Assembly: GCF_008808095.1 (NCBI RefSeq)
Contig: NZ_CP023396.1
Span: forward strand, 868,001-932,000
Source: Pseudoalteromonas ruthenica
Lineage (GTDB): Bacteria; Pseudomonadota; Gammaproteobacteria; Enterobacterales; Alteromonadaceae
Reading direction: 5' to 3'
DNA: 64,000 bases
The notes below the pieces were generated by a model. The model was not told where the DNA came from. It did no database searches and saw nothing but the letters and a program-made list of their open reading frames with translations. The position numbers and the translations under genes are program-made. This document shows, piece after piece, positions 8,212 to 17,089 of the stretch. Positions within the stretch are counted from its first letter, which is position 1. Every line of letters starts with the position of its first letter.

Positions 8212-9576
8212 TCAATAATTCCGAATTGCCGCAAAGGCAGCATTAATTTTCTGTGTACATTTTTTACCGGGTGCGGTTTCTACGCCGGAATTAATATCCA
8301 GCCCGGTTGCGTTGTGTGCTAAAGCGTCAGCAATATTGCCAGGGGTCAAGCCGCCTGCCAGCATGAAAGGGGACTCAGCCTGCGCCAGCAGTTGCCAGTT
8401 AAATTGCTCACCGGTGCCACCTTTCGCTTGTTTGCTATACGTGTCATAGAGAATACGGTCGACGCCCGCGAGCGCTTTAGGCAGCTGCGCAGCCACCGCT
8501 TGTGCTTTCCAAATTTGGCACGATAACGGCAGCGCTTGGCGTAACGACTGAATATAATGCTCATCCTCCACACCATGCAGCTGCACGGCGGCCAGTTTTA
8601 ATCGCGTGGCATAGTCGCTGACTTGCGCAACCGGTGCGTCAACGAAAACCCCCACATAATGCAGCGGCGCACTATCGACAATGGCCTTGGCGCAATCAAT
8701 GTCAACATAGCGGGGTGAGCCTGGATAGAAAATCAGGCCACCATAATAGGCACCAGCTTGGTATACCGCTTGTGCATCCTGTGAGCGCGTAAGACCACAG
8801 ACTTTATGCTCGCCAAAAATTAAGGCGCGACAAGCGCTTTCAATATCAGCCTGGGCCATAATAGAACTGCCAACCAGAAACCCGTCACACAAGGGGCTTA
8901 AGCGCTGCACGTCTTTATGGCTGTAAATGCCCGACTCAGAAATCACCACTTTATCACTGGGGATCAATTGGCGAAGCCGTTCAGTGGTCGCCAAATCGGT
9001 CGATAAGTCGCGTAAGTCACGGTTATTGATACCGATGATCTCGGCGTTCAACGCCAGCGCCCGAGTTACTTCCTGTTCATTGCTTACCTCAGTTAATACA
9101 TCCATATTCAGTGACTTAGCCAGTTTACTGAGCGCCGTATAGGTGTCGTCATCAAGCACTGAAAGCATCAACAAAATAGCATCACCGCCGTGTAAACGAG
9201 CCAAATAAACTTGATAAGGGTCGATAAAGAAATCTTTGCAAATCAGTGGCTGGCTGACTTTCTGTCGTACCTGGGTTAAGTAGTCAAAATGGCCTTGAAA
9301 GTACTTTTCGTCGGTCAGCACACTAATACAGCTGGCGTACTTTTTATAGACGGCAGTGATTTCATCCAGGTTAAAGACATCACGAATAAGCCCTTTTGAG
9401 GGCGATGCCTTTTTACACTCCAAAATAAAGCTCGTTGGGCCCTGTTTCAGGGCACGATAAAAATCACGGTCGCTCGCAGTGATGTCGTCAATAAAGCTCG
9501 CTAACGGTTGCGTGCGTTGACGCTGCGCTACCTCGTGGCGTTTATCGGCAACAATTTTTTCTAATACATTAGCCAT
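8212..9576 (-). CDS. trpC: Bifunctional indole-3-glycerol-phosphate synthase / phosphoribosylanthranilate isomerase
   Basis: Two-domain fusion of 454 residues, as in E. coli TrpC(F). The first half is indole-3-glycerol-phosphate synthase ([32 protein letters not shown]). The second half, from about residue 256, is phosphoribosylanthranilate isomerase ([38 protein letters not shown]). Together they catalyse two successive steps in tryptophan synthesis. The frame begins at 9600, but the ATG at 9576 has GAGG before it and matches the family N-terminus ([16 protein letters not shown]). It overlaps trpD by eight bases and ends seven bases before trpB. Confidence 0.96.
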   Translation of the reverse strand: MANVLEKIVADKRHEVAQRQRTQPLASFIDDITASDRDFYRALKQGPTSFILECKKASPSKGLIRDVFNLDEITAVYKKYASCISVLTDEKYFQGHFDYLTQVRQKVSQPLICKDFFIDPYQVYLARLHGGDAILLMLSVLDDDTYTALSKLAKSLNMDVLTEVSNEQEVTRALALNAEIIGINNRDLRDLSTDLATTERLRQLIPSDKVVISESGIYSHKDVQRLSPLCDGFLVGSSIMAQADIESACRALIFGEHKVCGLTRSQDAQAVYQAGAYYGGLIFYPGSPRYVDIDCAKAIVDSAPLHYVGVFVDAPVAQVSDYATRLKLAAVQLHGVEDEHYIQSLRQALPLSCQIWKAQAVAAQLPKALAGVDRILYDTYSKQAKGGTGEQFNWQLLAQAESPFMLAGGLTPGNIADALAHNATGLDINSGVETAPGKKCTQKINAAFAAIRNY

Positions 9577-10573
9577 GACTGACCTCAATGATGGTATCAA
9601 GCGTGCGTTGTGCTTGCTGGGATTGTAAAACGTCTTGAACCTGCGCGCTGGCCTCTTTGAAATTAGCCGCTTTACCGGTCAATACTAATAACGCTGCGAC
9701 ATTGATCACCACCGCACTGGTGTGCGCCGGCTCTCCTTGGCCGCTTAAAATCGCCCGCGTGGCATTGGCGTTGTAGTCTGGCCCTTGACCACTGAGTTGC
9801 GCAAGTGAATAGTTTGCAAGTCCGAAGTCACTGGGGTTTAAGGTGTACTCATGCAGTTGCCCTTGGTTGAGTTCAACCACTTGAGTCTCACCGTGTAAGG
9901 CGATTTCATCGGTGCCGGCACCATGGACAACCATCGCCCGTTTGCACCCTAAGGTCTGCAGGGTCTTTGCCATCGGTAAGCATAAGGCAGGGTCGTACAC
10001 CCCGAGTAATTGATAATCCGGTGCTGCCGGGTTAGCAAGCGGCCCGAGAATATTAAATAGGGTTCGTGTTTTAAGGGTGGTACGCACCGCCATCGCGTGC
10101 TTGACCCCTTGGTGGTAAAGCGGAGCGAACAAAAACGCAAAGCCGGTTTGCTCTAGCATCGCGGCGGCTTGCTCTGGGCTCATATCGATATTGATACCCA
10201 GGCTTTGTAACAAATCAGACGACCCTGAGTTACTCGATACACTGCGGTTACCATGTTTAACCATATTAATTCCACAGGCGGCGGCTACAAGCGCTGCCGT
10301 GGTGCTGATATTAATAGTGTTGGCACCATCACCACCGGTGCCACAGGCATCGACCAAGTGTTGCGCCGAGGTGTTAAAGGGCAGGGCATTGGCGCGCATA
10401 GCGGCGGCGGCCCCGGCAATCTCGTCGGCGCATTCACCCTTAATTTTCAGCGCGGTAAGCATGGCCGACAGGGTGATATCATCAATATCGCCGCGCATTA
10501 CGCTATCGAACAGCTGCTGTGACTCTGCAAAGGTTAAGTCCTGCTGCTGATACAGCTTATTCATTACATCCAT
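9569..10573 (-). CDS. trpD: Anthranilate phosphoribosyltransferase
   Basis: Transfers the phosphoribosyl group from PRPP to anthranilate. It has 334 residues. The PRPP-binding motif CGTGGDG is at about 77-83, the anthranilate/PRPP loop KHGNRSVSSNSGSSD at about 106-120, and LGPLANPA and VVHGAGTDEI follow as in the family. The start at 10573 has an AGGGG site in the preceding trpG end, while a second Met three codons on is less well placed. It is a separate gene here, not fused to trpG as in enterobacteria. It lies three bases after trpG. Confidence 0.97.
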   Translation of the reverse strand: MDVMNKLYQQQDLTFAESQQLFDSVMRGDIDDITLSAMLTALKIKGECADEIAGAAAAMRANALPFNTSAQHLVDACGTGGDGANTINISTTAALVAAACGINMVKHGNRSVSSNSGSSDLLQSLGINIDMSPEQAAAMLEQTGFAFLFAPLYHQGVKHAMAVRTTLKTRTLFNILGPLANPAAPDYQLLGVYDPALCLPMAKTLQTLGCKRAMVVHGAGTDEIALHGETQVVELNQGQLHEYTLNPSDFGLANYSLAQLSGQGPDYNANATRAILSGQGEPAHTSAVVINVAALLVLTGKAANFKEASAQVQDVLQSQQAQRTLDTIIEVSHG

Positions 10574-10576
10574 GAG

Positions 10577-11167
10577 TTACCCCTGTGCTGTTAAATATTC
10601 AAGGCTTTGCTGCAATAGTTGCGCGCCATGAGGAGTTAGAATCGACTCTGGGTGAAACTGATAGCCAAGCACCTTATCTTGATGCTGACACACAGCCATC
10701 GGCATGCCCTGATAATGCGCGATAATCGCTAATTGCTCGCTTACCTTGGTTGCCACTAAGGAATGGTAACGGGCCACCACGAGGTGCTCGCCAAAACCAT
10801 TAAAAGCGGGGTGAGGCGTTAAGCTAATGGTGGATGATTTACCATGCACCGTTTGCTGGGCATGGCCAATTTCACCCCCATACGCCTGCGTTAATGCTTG
10901 TTGCCCGAGACAAATCCCAAGCATCGGGAAACGTCCCCGACACAGGTCAATGAGCGCCATTAAACATCCCGCGCTATCGGGTGCGCCGGGCCCGGGGGAC
11001 AGCACGAGCACCACCGGCTGGGTTTCTGCGCACATGCGCTCGAATATGACTTCCGCCGCCACGGTATTGCGATACACCACCAACTCTTGGCGCAACTGCG
11101 CAAATTCATCCACCAAGTTATAACTGAAAGAGTCTTCGTTATCTAAGAAGTAAATCTTATAATTCAT
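10577..11167 (-). CDS. trpG: Anthranilate synthase component II (glutamine amidotransferase)
   Basis: Supplies ammonia from glutamine to TrpE for anthranilate synthesis. It is a class I glutamine amidotransferase of 196 residues with the full catalytic triad: Cys86 in GICLGQQA, and His172 and Glu174 in YQFHPESIL. The oxyanion region LSPGPGAPDSAG is present. It is a stand-alone subunit whose ATG overlaps the trpE stop (ATGA), so it is translationally coupled to its partner. The operon position, not sequence alone, favours TrpG over PabA. Confidence 0.96.
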   Translation of the reverse strand: MNYKIYFLDNEDSFSYNLVDEFAQLRQELVVYRNTVAAEVIFERMCAETQPVVLVLSPGPGAPDSAGCLMALIDLCRGRFPMLGICLGQQALTQAYGGEIGHAQQTVHGKSSTISLTPHPAFNGFGEHLVVARYHSLVATKVSEQLAIIAHYQGMPMAVCQHQDKVLGYQFHPESILTPHGAQLLQQSLEYLTAQG

Positions 11168-12741
11168 GCGTTTGTTGCTCCTTGGCTGGTGGCGATAGCG
11201 CGCAGTACGGCGCCGGCTTTTGCGCGAGTCTCATCGGCTTCACTTTGCGGGTCTGAGTCATAAACCACCCCAGCGCCGGCTTGCACATGGGCCAGACCAT
11301 CTTTGACAAAAGCACTGCGGATAACAATGCAAGAGTCCATGGCTCCCTCACCCGTGAGATAGCCGACGGCACCGCCATAGCTGCCTCGGCGTTTCTTTTC
11401 TACCTCACGAATTAAGCGTGCAGCGCTGACCTTGGGGGCGCCAACCAAAGTGCCCATATTCATACAGGCCGAGTAAGCGTGCAGTGCATCAAGGTCTTCT
11501 TTTAACTGTCCTACCACCCGCGAAACAAGGTGCATGACATGGGAGTATCTATCGACTTTGAGTAGCTCTTTAACGTGACGCGTGCCGGCCTGGCTGATAC
11601 GAGCGACGTCATTACGCGCTAAATCGACGAGCATAATGTGCTCGGCGCGCTCTTTGCCATCATTGCGCAAATCAAGCTCGATGCGCGAATCGAGGTCTAA
11701 ATTTAAACGTCCATCGGCATGCTTCCCACGCGGGCGCGTGCCCGCTATCGGATACACCTCAACTTGATTGCTCTGGGCACAGTATTTCAAGGCCGATTCA
11801 GGAGAAGCGCCGAATAGCGTAAAATCTTGGTCGCGCAAATAGAACATATAGGGGCTGGGGTTTTGTGTTTTCAGCTGTGCATAGGCCGCTAATGGCTGTT
11901 GGCAAGGCAGAGTAAAGGTTCGTGAAGGCACCACCTGAAAAATATCACCGTCGATAATATGTTGCTTTAGTTGGCTAACCTGCGCCTTGAAGTCTTCGTC
12001 ACTGATATCGACACTGGCTTCTACAGGCTGCGCCGTTGCCTGTGGCGCCGGTAGTACCTCCACGTCATCACAGAGGGTGTTTAAGCGTTCGACTTTTTGT
12101 CCTACCTCAAAGCAATTGGCATGCACTTGCGGGCCATTGAACACGTTACCGATAATTTCAGTGCTCTGTGCTTGGTGATCAACCACCACTAGGGTTTCAG
12201 CAAGGTAAAAAACATAGTCTGGGCAGCTGTTATCTTTTGCCTCGACGGCGGGAAGTTGCTCAACATTCGCGACCATGTCGTAGCCCATTACGCCGCCTAA
12301 GAAAATGGCAAACGGATTGTCAGAGTTGTCGCTGATGCGATTAATGCACTGACGTAGGGTATCGAAGGCGTTGGCCGCTTTGAGCTTAGCATGCTCATCT
12401 AAATCGCTGGCCACGGGCGGGTAGCTGATTTGCAAGGTGGTGTTATCGAGTGTGGTGGTGCCGGCATCGATGTGGCGCTGCAAATAAGGCAGCAGTTGCG
12501 CACCGTTGTTTGATAGCGCGACGACACTGACCTCGCTGCCGTTACACTCTATGCGCAATGCGCTATCAACTAATACGATACTTTTTAAATTGGCTTTGGA
12601 GTCTATTTCTGCGGACTCCAGTAACAGGCTATTATCGGTATCGAGCTTGGCGAATAGGCTCAGCGCAGAGGGGATATAGTCTCGCCGCTGGCTAATGCTG
12701 GTCACCTGACCGGGCTCGGTCGAGATGTGGCTAAAAATCAT
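11164..12741 (-). CDS. trpE: Anthranilate synthase component I
   Basis: Converts chorismate to anthranilate, the first committed step of tryptophan synthesis. It has 525 residues. The N-terminal feedback region holds LLLES at 39-43, the motif that binds inhibiting tryptophan in TrpE proteins. The chorismate-binding C-terminal half shows PVxGTRPRG-like PIAGTRPRGKHADG, DLARNDVARIS, HLVSRVVG, GAPKVSAARLI and the final GAGVVYDSDPQSE. A good ribosome-binding site (TGAGGAC) precedes the ATG. It is the first structural gene after the double attenuator leader and overlaps trpG by four bases. Confidence 0.97.
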   Translation of the reverse strand: MIFSHISTEPGQVTSISQRRDYIPSALSLFAKLDTDNSLLLESAEIDSKANLKSIVLVDSALRIECNGSEVSVVALSNNGAQLLPYLQRHIDAGTTTLDNTTLQISYPPVASDLDEHAKLKAANAFDTLRQCINRISDNSDNPFAIFLGGVMGYDMVANVEQLPAVEAKDNSCPDYVFYLAETLVVVDHQAQSTEIIGNVFNGPQVHANCFEVGQKVERLNTLCDDVEVLPAPQATAQPVEASVDISDEDFKAQVSQLKQHIIDGDIFQVVPSRTFTLPCQQPLAAYAQLKTQNPSPYMFYLRDQDFTLFGASPESALKYCAQSNQVEVYPIAGTRPRGKHADGRLNLDLDSRIELDLRNDGKERAEHIMLVDLARNDVARISQAGTRHVKELLKVDRYSHVMHLVSRVVGQLKEDLDALHAYSACMNMGTLVGAPKVSAARLIREVEKKRRGSYGGAVGYLTGEGAMDSCIVIRSAFVKDGLAHVQAGAGVVYDSDPQSEADETRAKAGAVLRAIATSQGATNA

Positions 12742-12810
12742 AAAAAGTCCTCATTCCCAAAATGTATTGCCATCGCTTTTATTGCTGCTAGCAATGATGA
12801 TGGCCTAAAA

Positions 12811-12843
12811 ACAAAAAACCCGCATACTTCGAAAAGCTGCGGG
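12811..12843 (-). terminator. Second (proximal) trp attenuator terminator
   Basis: On the minus strand CCCGCA and TGCGGG (12838-12843 and 12819-12824) form a stem that is followed by six U. It lies between leader peptide 2 and trpE. A GCGGGT segment right after leader peptide 2 can pair with the left arm instead, which would be the antiterminator. Confidence 0.85.
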
Positions 12844-12878
12844 TTGCAATTATGCTCAGCCGTAACAAGGCCCACCCG

Positions 12879-12929
12879 CTATCTCGAGTGCCACCACCAA
12901 ATTACTGTTACGAACTGCGTTAAAATCAT
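12879..12929 (-). CDS. trpL: trp leader peptide 2
   Basis: Sixteen codons, MILTQFVTVIWWWHSR, with three consecutive Trp codons followed by HS. The ATG at 12927-12929 has a good ribosome-binding site (AAAGGTAAGTAAC before ATG). In family logic a ribosome stalled at the TGG codons when Trp-tRNA is scarce frees the following RNA to form an antiterminator. It is too short for ordinary gene finders. It shares TGGTGGTGGCACTCG and a following GCGGGTGG with leader peptide 1, which lies 143 bases upstream, so the two units look like a duplication. Confidence 0.88.
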   Translation of the reverse strand: MILTQFVTVIWWWHSR

Positions 12930-12952
12930 GTTACTTACCTTTGTTTAGATAC

Positions 12953-12979
12953 AAAAAAAACCCGCTTGCTGCGGGTTTT
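12953..12979 (-). terminator. First (distal) trp attenuator terminator
   Basis: On the minus strand a compact GC stem (CCCGC / GCGGG, loop AGCAA) is followed by eight U. It lies between leader peptide 1 and leader peptide 2. The GCGGGT just after leader peptide 1 can pair with the ACCCGC arm as an alternative. Confidence 0.88.
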
Positions 12980-13024
12980 GTTAATCAGGCAGTACTCACT
13001 GCGCACGACTAATTCCACCCGCGA

Positions 13025-13075
13025 TTACGAGTGCCACCACCATGTCATATGTGTGTTGTTAGCCTGTGACTGCAT
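13025..13075 (-). CDS. trpL: trp leader peptide 1
   Basis: Sixteen codons, MQSQANNTHMTWWWHS, ending directly after the WWWHS motif. The ATG at 13073-13075 has AGGA eleven bases before it. A second in-frame ATG at 13046-13048 would give only seven residues. It is the first of two Trp-rich leaders between the promoter and trpE. As in known trp leaders, three adjacent Trp codons lie just before a pair of alternative RNA structures. It is absent from ordinary ORF calls because of its size. Confidence 0.87.
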   Translation of the reverse strand: MQSQANNTHMTWWWHS

Positions 13076-13101
13076 GAGCTTGATAATCCTAATTAATTGA
13101 T

Positions 13102-13137
13102 GGCTGTTAGTTAAACCTAGCTGAGCATCAGTGTCAA
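13102..13137 (-). promoter_or_regulatory. trp operon promoter with possible TrpR operator
   Basis: On the minus strand TTGACA (13132-13137), a 17-base spacer and TTAACT (13109-13114) form the same -35/-10 pair as the E. coli trp promoter. CTAG and CTAA flank the -10 box, a partial match to the TrpR operator half-sites, but the spacing differs from E. coli, so TrpR control is only possible. Transcription would begin near 13102. Confidence 0.8.
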
Positions 13138-13224
13138 CCATTTTATAAATAAAAAGTTATTGCCGCGCTGCGGGGTGAAAAATGATAAGCTAATGGCATT
13201 ATTGATAGCTGTTAAGAGGGCTGT

Positions 13225-14058
13225 GTGCTTAAGTACGATTTACATTGCCACAGTAATTTTTCCGACGGGACCTTAAGTGTTGATGAGTTGGTTTCAAGAG
13301 CCGCCGACAAGGGAGTTGATGTGCTCGCGCTCACCGATCACGATACCATTGCCGGTATCGCTGCAGCGCGCGCCGCGATAGCTGCGCAGGCGCTCGACCT
13401 AGAATTAGTCGCCGGAGTAGAAATATCCACGCGCTGGCACAGCTTTGAAATTCATATTGTTGGCTTGCAGGTTGACACTCAGGCTCCGGAACTGACAGCG
13501 TTATTGGCTGAACAACAGCAAAAGCGCAGTGAACGAGCGGTAAAAATAGGCGAACGTCTGCAGAAGGCAGGGTTTGAAAACACCTATGAACAAGCCTGTG
13601 AGCTGGCCGCTGAGGCGCAAGTAACGCGTGCCCATTTTGCCCGGGTGTTAATGGCGCAAGGCGCAGCGAAGACCTTTCAAGGCATCTTCAAAAAATACCT
13701 CAGTCGCGGCAACACCGGGTATGTACCAAGTACATGGTGTGACATGCACACCGCCATTAAGGCCATTGCCGCAGCGGGTGGGCAAAGTGTGCTCGCGCAT
13801 CCGGCTCGATACAAAATGTCGAATAAGTGGCTGCGTAAGTTAGTAAACGAATTCGCCACGCTCGGTGGCGATGCAATGGAAGTGGCCCAAACCCAACAAG
13901 CGCCCTGTGAAAGGCAGTTTTTAGGGCAGCTTGCGCGTGAGCATGGGCTGCTGTGCTCGCAAGGTTCTGATTTCCATTTTCCTTTACCTTACATAGAATT
14001 AGGAAAGAACCTATACTTACCTAAAGACTGTGAAGGCGTATGGCAGCGTTGGCAGTAG
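13225..14058 (+). CDS. rnm: PHP-domain RNase AM / 5'-3' nuclease
   Basis: A 277-residue metal-dependent phosphoesterase of the PHP family, E. coli YciV (TrpH, now Rnm), which matures the 5' ends of rRNAs and acts on 3',5'-bisphosphonucleotides. The metal ligands are visible: DLHCHSNFSDG at 5-15, LTDHD, GVEIST, VLAHP and GSDFHFP. The start is GTG at 13225 with AGAGGG before it. It is divergent from the trp operon, a conserved neighbourhood in gammaproteobacteria, and is followed by yciO. Confidence 0.92.
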   Translation: MLKYDLHCHSNFSDGTLSVDELVSRAADKGVDVLALTDHDTIAGIAAARAAIAAQALDLELVAGVEISTRWHSFEIHIVGLQVDTQAPELTALLAEQQQKRSERAVKIGERLQKAGFENTYEQACELAAEAQVTRAHFARVLMAQGAAKTFQGIFKKYLSRGNTGYVPSTWCDMHTAIKAIAAAGGQSVLAHPARYKMSNKWLRKLVNEFATLGGDAMEVAQTQQAPCERQFLGQLAREHGLLCSQGSDFHFPLPYIELGKNLYLPKDCEGVWQRWQ

Positions 14059-14083
14059 TCGTTATCACAAAGCAAGGATAAAC

Positions 14084-14704
14084 ATGAGTCAATTTTTTCA
14101 CATTCACCCGCAAAACCCGCAGCCAAGGCTGATCCAACAAGCGGTGGATATTGTGCGCAAAGGCGGCGTAATGGTCTATCCCACCGATTCAGGGTATGCC
14201 ATAGGATGCCAACTAGGGGAAAAGGCCGCGCAAGAGCGGATCACCCGAATTCGGGGTATCGAAAAGCACCATAATTTTACTTTGATGTGTCGCGATTTAT
14301 CAGAGCTTGCGACCTATGCACGCGTTGATAACCAGATGTTTCGGTTGATCAAGAATAATACGCCAGGCCCTTATACCTTTATTTTCAAAGGCACTAAGGA
14401 AGTACCACGACGAGTATTAAATGATAAAAAGAAAACCATTGGTATTCGCGTCACCGATCATCCTATTAGTAAGGCGTTACTTGAAGAGCTTGGCGCACCC
14501 TTAATGTCGTGTTCATTGATTTTGCCTGGCGCTGAATTCACCGAGTCTGACCCCGATGAAATTCGCGATCGTTTAGAGAAGCACGTCGATGTGATCATCC
14601 ATGGTGGTTTTTTGAGTGAACAGGCGACTACTGTGGTGGATTTGTCCGATGACGCAGTGGAGATTTTGCGTGTCGGTTGTGGTGATCCCAGTCCCTTCAA
14701 ATAA
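14084..14704 (+). CDS. yciO: YciO, Sua5/YrdC family protein
   Basis: Predicted RNA-binding protein of 206 residues, the same length as E. coli YciO. The frame opens at 14030 inside rnm, but AAGGATAAAC before the ATG at 14084 and the sequence MSQFFHIHPQNPQPRLIQQA fix the start. The YrdC fold is seen in GGVMVYPTDSGYAIGC, RIRGIEKHHNFTLMCRDLSEL, the PGPYTFIFKGT strand and TIGIRVTDHP. YrdC/Sua5 proteins make threonylcarbamoyl-AMP for tRNA, and YciO is a paralog whose role is less clear. Its stop overlaps the scpA start (TAATG). Confidence 0.93.
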   Translation: MSQFFHIHPQNPQPRLIQQAVDIVRKGGVMVYPTDSGYAIGCQLGEKAAQERITRIRGIEKHHNFTLMCRDLSELATYARVDNQMFRLIKNNTPGPYTFIFKGTKEVPRRVLNDKKKTIGIRVTDHPISKALLEELGAPLMSCSLILPGAEFTESDPDEIRDRLEKHVDVIIHGGFLSEQATTVVDLSDDAVEILRVGCGDPSPFK

Positions 14705-15522
14705 TGACCCAAGATACTTTGGTAGAGCAGCAAAAGCTGCCGCTGGCGTTTATTCGCGGCGAGGCCGTGGTTGAAAAGCCAGAAGATTTATATATTCCAC
14801 CGGATGCCCTAGAAGTCGTACTCGAGACTTTTGAAGGGCCTTTGGACTTGCTGCTTTATCTTATCAAAAAGCACAAACTCGATGTCCTTGAGCTGTCTAT
14901 TTTTAGCATCACCGAGCAATATATGCGCTATGTGGAAATGATGCGTGAGTTTCAATTGGAGCTCGCCGGTGAGTATTTGGTAATGGCGGCGCTATTGGCG
15001 CAGATAAAATCACGTTTATTGTTACCTGTGCATGAAGAGCTGGGTGAGGAAGAGGAAGACCCTCGCGCCGAGCTGGTCAGACGGTTGCAAGAATATGAGC
15101 AATTTAAAAAGGCGGCGGAGCAGCTCGATGAATTGCCGCGCATGGAGCGCGATATTTTTACCGCTCACGCGTTAGTTGAAGAAGCGGCTATGCCTGAACC
15201 TTTATTTCCCGAAGTAGCGCTAGAAGAATTAATGCTGGCACTCAGTGATGTCATGGCCCGAGCCAAAACCTTTGAGCATCATCATATCACTCCTGAGCAG
15301 CTATCGACCCGAGCACGCATGAGCGCTATTTTAGCGCAATTACAAAACCACTCTGGTTATGTCGATTTTGCCTTGCTATTTACCCCACAAGAAGGGCGCG
15401 CCGGTGTGGTGGTGACCTTTATAGCCATATTAGAGCTCACCAAAGAAGGGCTTATTCACTGCCAACAAGCTAATAGCGAAAGTGCCATACATGTGCGTTT
15501 AAAAGAGCATGCTGCAGCGTGA
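14704..15522 (+). CDS. scpA: Segregation and condensation protein A
   Basis: Kleisin subunit of the SMC-ScpAB condensin. It has 272 residues. The typical N-terminal motif FEGPLDLLLYLIKKHKLDVLELSIFSITEQYMRY is at about 43-76, followed by LAGEYLVMAALLAQIKSRLLLP, an acidic linker and a C-terminal winged helix (LAQLQNHSGYVDFALLF...FIAILELTKEGLI). It overlaps yciO by one base and precedes scpB by 58 bases. No smc gene is in the window. MksFEB at 58-63 kb is a second, unrelated-type condensin, so the genome may carry two systems. Confidence 0.95.
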   Translation: MTQDTLVEQQKLPLAFIRGEAVVEKPEDLYIPPDALEVVLETFEGPLDLLLYLIKKHKLDVLELSIFSITEQYMRYVEMMREFQLELAGEYLVMAALLAQIKSRLLLPVHEELGEEEEDPRAELVRRLQEYEQFKKAAEQLDELPRMERDIFTAHALVEEAAMPEPLFPEVALEELMLALSDVMARAKTFEHHHITPEQLSTRARMSAILAQLQNHSGYVDFALLFTPQEGRAGVVVTFIAILELTKEGLIHCQQANSESAIHVRLKEHAAA

Positions 15523-15580
15523 TTTGCATTGCCTTATGGTGTAGCTCTGCCATAATAGCGCCCGCGATGGAGGTCTGAGC

Positions 15581-16171
15581 ATGAGCACGCGACGCATTAG
15601 TGACGAGCAGCTTATAGAGTTGCTAGAGGCGGCAATTTTCGTTGCCCCTCAACCGCTGACAAAAAAACAACTCAAAGAAACTGTACTCAGTGATATTAAT
15701 GTGTCTTCTAAGCGCGTTAATGAAGCTTTAGAGGCCATCAGCGCGCATTATCAAACCCGAGGGATCCGCTTGGTGCACGTTGGCTCAGGCTATCGCTTTC
15801 AGGCGTGCAGCAGCTTAAGCCCTTGGCTCAGCAAGCTATTCCAAGAACGGGCACCGAAATATTCAAGGGCGTTAATGGAAACCCTGTCACTGATAGCCTA
15901 TCGTCAACCTATAACCCGAGGCGAAATAGAGCAAGTGCGCGGTGTGACAGTTGCTAGCAATATTATGAAAACATTGCAGGAGCGCGGTTGGGTGAAGGTG
16001 ATTGGCCATAAGGAAGTCCCTGGTCGCCCCGCGTTATATGCGACGACGAATGAATTTTTAGATTATTTTTCGCTATCTGGCTTAGAGCAATTACCGCCGC
16101 TCCCTGAGCAGCAGCAAAGCCAGATAGACAAGTTATTACACGATCCTTCTGTGAGAGAACCATCTGAATGA
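15581..16171 (+). CDS. scpB: Segregation and condensation protein B
   Basis: Winged-helix dimer that binds ScpA in the condensin complex. It has 196 residues. Family features are [21 protein letters not shown] at the start and the core [70 protein letters not shown] site precedes the ATG. The last codons overlap rluB (ATGA), which shows one transcript through rluB. Confidence 0.95.
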   Translation: MSTRRISDEQLIELLEAAIFVAPQPLTKKQLKETVLSDINVSSKRVNEALEAISAHYQTRGIRLVHVGSGYRFQACSSLSPWLSKLFQERAPKYSRALMETLSLIAYRQPITRGEIEQVRGVTVASNIMKTLQERGWVKVIGHKEVPGRPALYATTNEFLDYFSLSGLEQLPPLPEQQQSQIDKLLHDPSVREPSE

Positions 16172-17031
16172 GTGAAAAGTTACAAAAAGTCCTAGCCAGA
16201 GCCGGCGTCGGCTCCCGTCGCGAGATGGAAAAGTACATCGAGGCCAACCGCGTGAGCGTTGATGGCAAAGTGGCGCGCTTAGGCGATCGCGTTGAGCCTA
16301 ATCAAACCATTCGTGTTGATGGCCACATTGTCAAAGTTGAAGAGCCACAAGAGCGAGTGTGTCGGGTATTAATGTACCACAAACCCGAAGGTGAACTGTG
16401 CACTCGTAAAGATCCTGAAGGGCGTCGTACGGTATTTGACAGACTACCGCGAATTGAAGGTGACCGCTGGATTGCCATTGGTCGTTTAGATATTAACACC
16501 TCAGGGTTGCTGTTATTTACCAACGATGGAGAGCTCGCCAACAGGGTGATGCACCCGAGCTACGAAATTGAGCGTGAATACTCGGTGCGCGTATTTGGTG
16601 ATGTAAGCAAAGAAGCAGTTCGCAACCTCACCAAAGGCGTGGAGCTCGATGATGGGCCGGCACGTTTTCATAGTGTTAAGCCTATGGGCGGTGAGGGCAT
16701 CAATAAATGGTTTAACGTTACATTGAGCGAGGGCCGTAACCGTGAGGTACGTCGTATGTGGCAATCTCAAGGAGTGGAAGTATCGCGCCTGATCCGCGTA
16801 CGTTATGGCGAGCTGGAGCTCAATAAGCGCTTACCACAAGGTGGCTGGGAAGAACTTGAACTCAGTAAAGTGAATTACCTGCGTAAGACCGTTAAGTTAA
16901 AGCCTGAAACACAAACTAAGTTATCGGTTGACCCTATCAAGCGAAAAGACAAACGCGCTAAAGTGAACCGCATTAGAAAGGCTGTTAAAAAGCATAATCA
17001 GCGCGTGCAACAACAAAAGAAACGCCGTTAA
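16168..17031 (+). CDS. rluB: 23S rRNA pseudouridine 2605 synthase
   Basis: Isomerises a uridine near the peptidyl-transferase centre (U2605 in E. coli). It has 287 residues. An N-terminal S4 RNA-binding domain ([34 protein letters not shown]) is followed by the RsuA/RluB catalytic domain with the Asp at about 108 in [19 protein letters not shown] and by [25 protein letters not shown]. The basic C-terminal tail ([30 protein letters not shown]) is usual in RluB. It is coupled to scpB and ends at a strong terminator. Confidence 0.95.
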   Translation: MSEKLQKVLARAGVGSRREMEKYIEANRVSVDGKVARLGDRVEPNQTIRVDGHIVKVEEPQERVCRVLMYHKPEGELCTRKDPEGRRTVFDRLPRIEGDRWIAIGRLDINTSGLLLFTNDGELANRVMHPSYEIEREYSVRVFGDVSKEAVRNLTKGVELDDGPARFHSVKPMGGEGINKWFNVTLSEGRNREVRRMWQSQGVEVSRLIRVRYGELELNKRLPQGGWEELELSKVNYLRKTVKLKPETQTKLSVDPIKRKDKRAKVNRIRKAVKKHNQRVQQQKKRR

Positions 17032-17034
17032 TTC

Positions 17035-17077
17035 AGATGTAAAAAACGCCGCAATCAACGCGGCGTTTTTTACATCT
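17035..17077. terminator. Bidirectional terminator between rluB and yciK
   Basis: A perfect inverted repeat with an 18-bp arm (AGATGTAAAAAACGCCGC and its complement, seven-base loop). The GC core is followed by six T on either strand, so it can end both rluB and the convergent yciK. Confidence 0.93.
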
Positions 17078-17089
17078 ATGATGTGCTAA

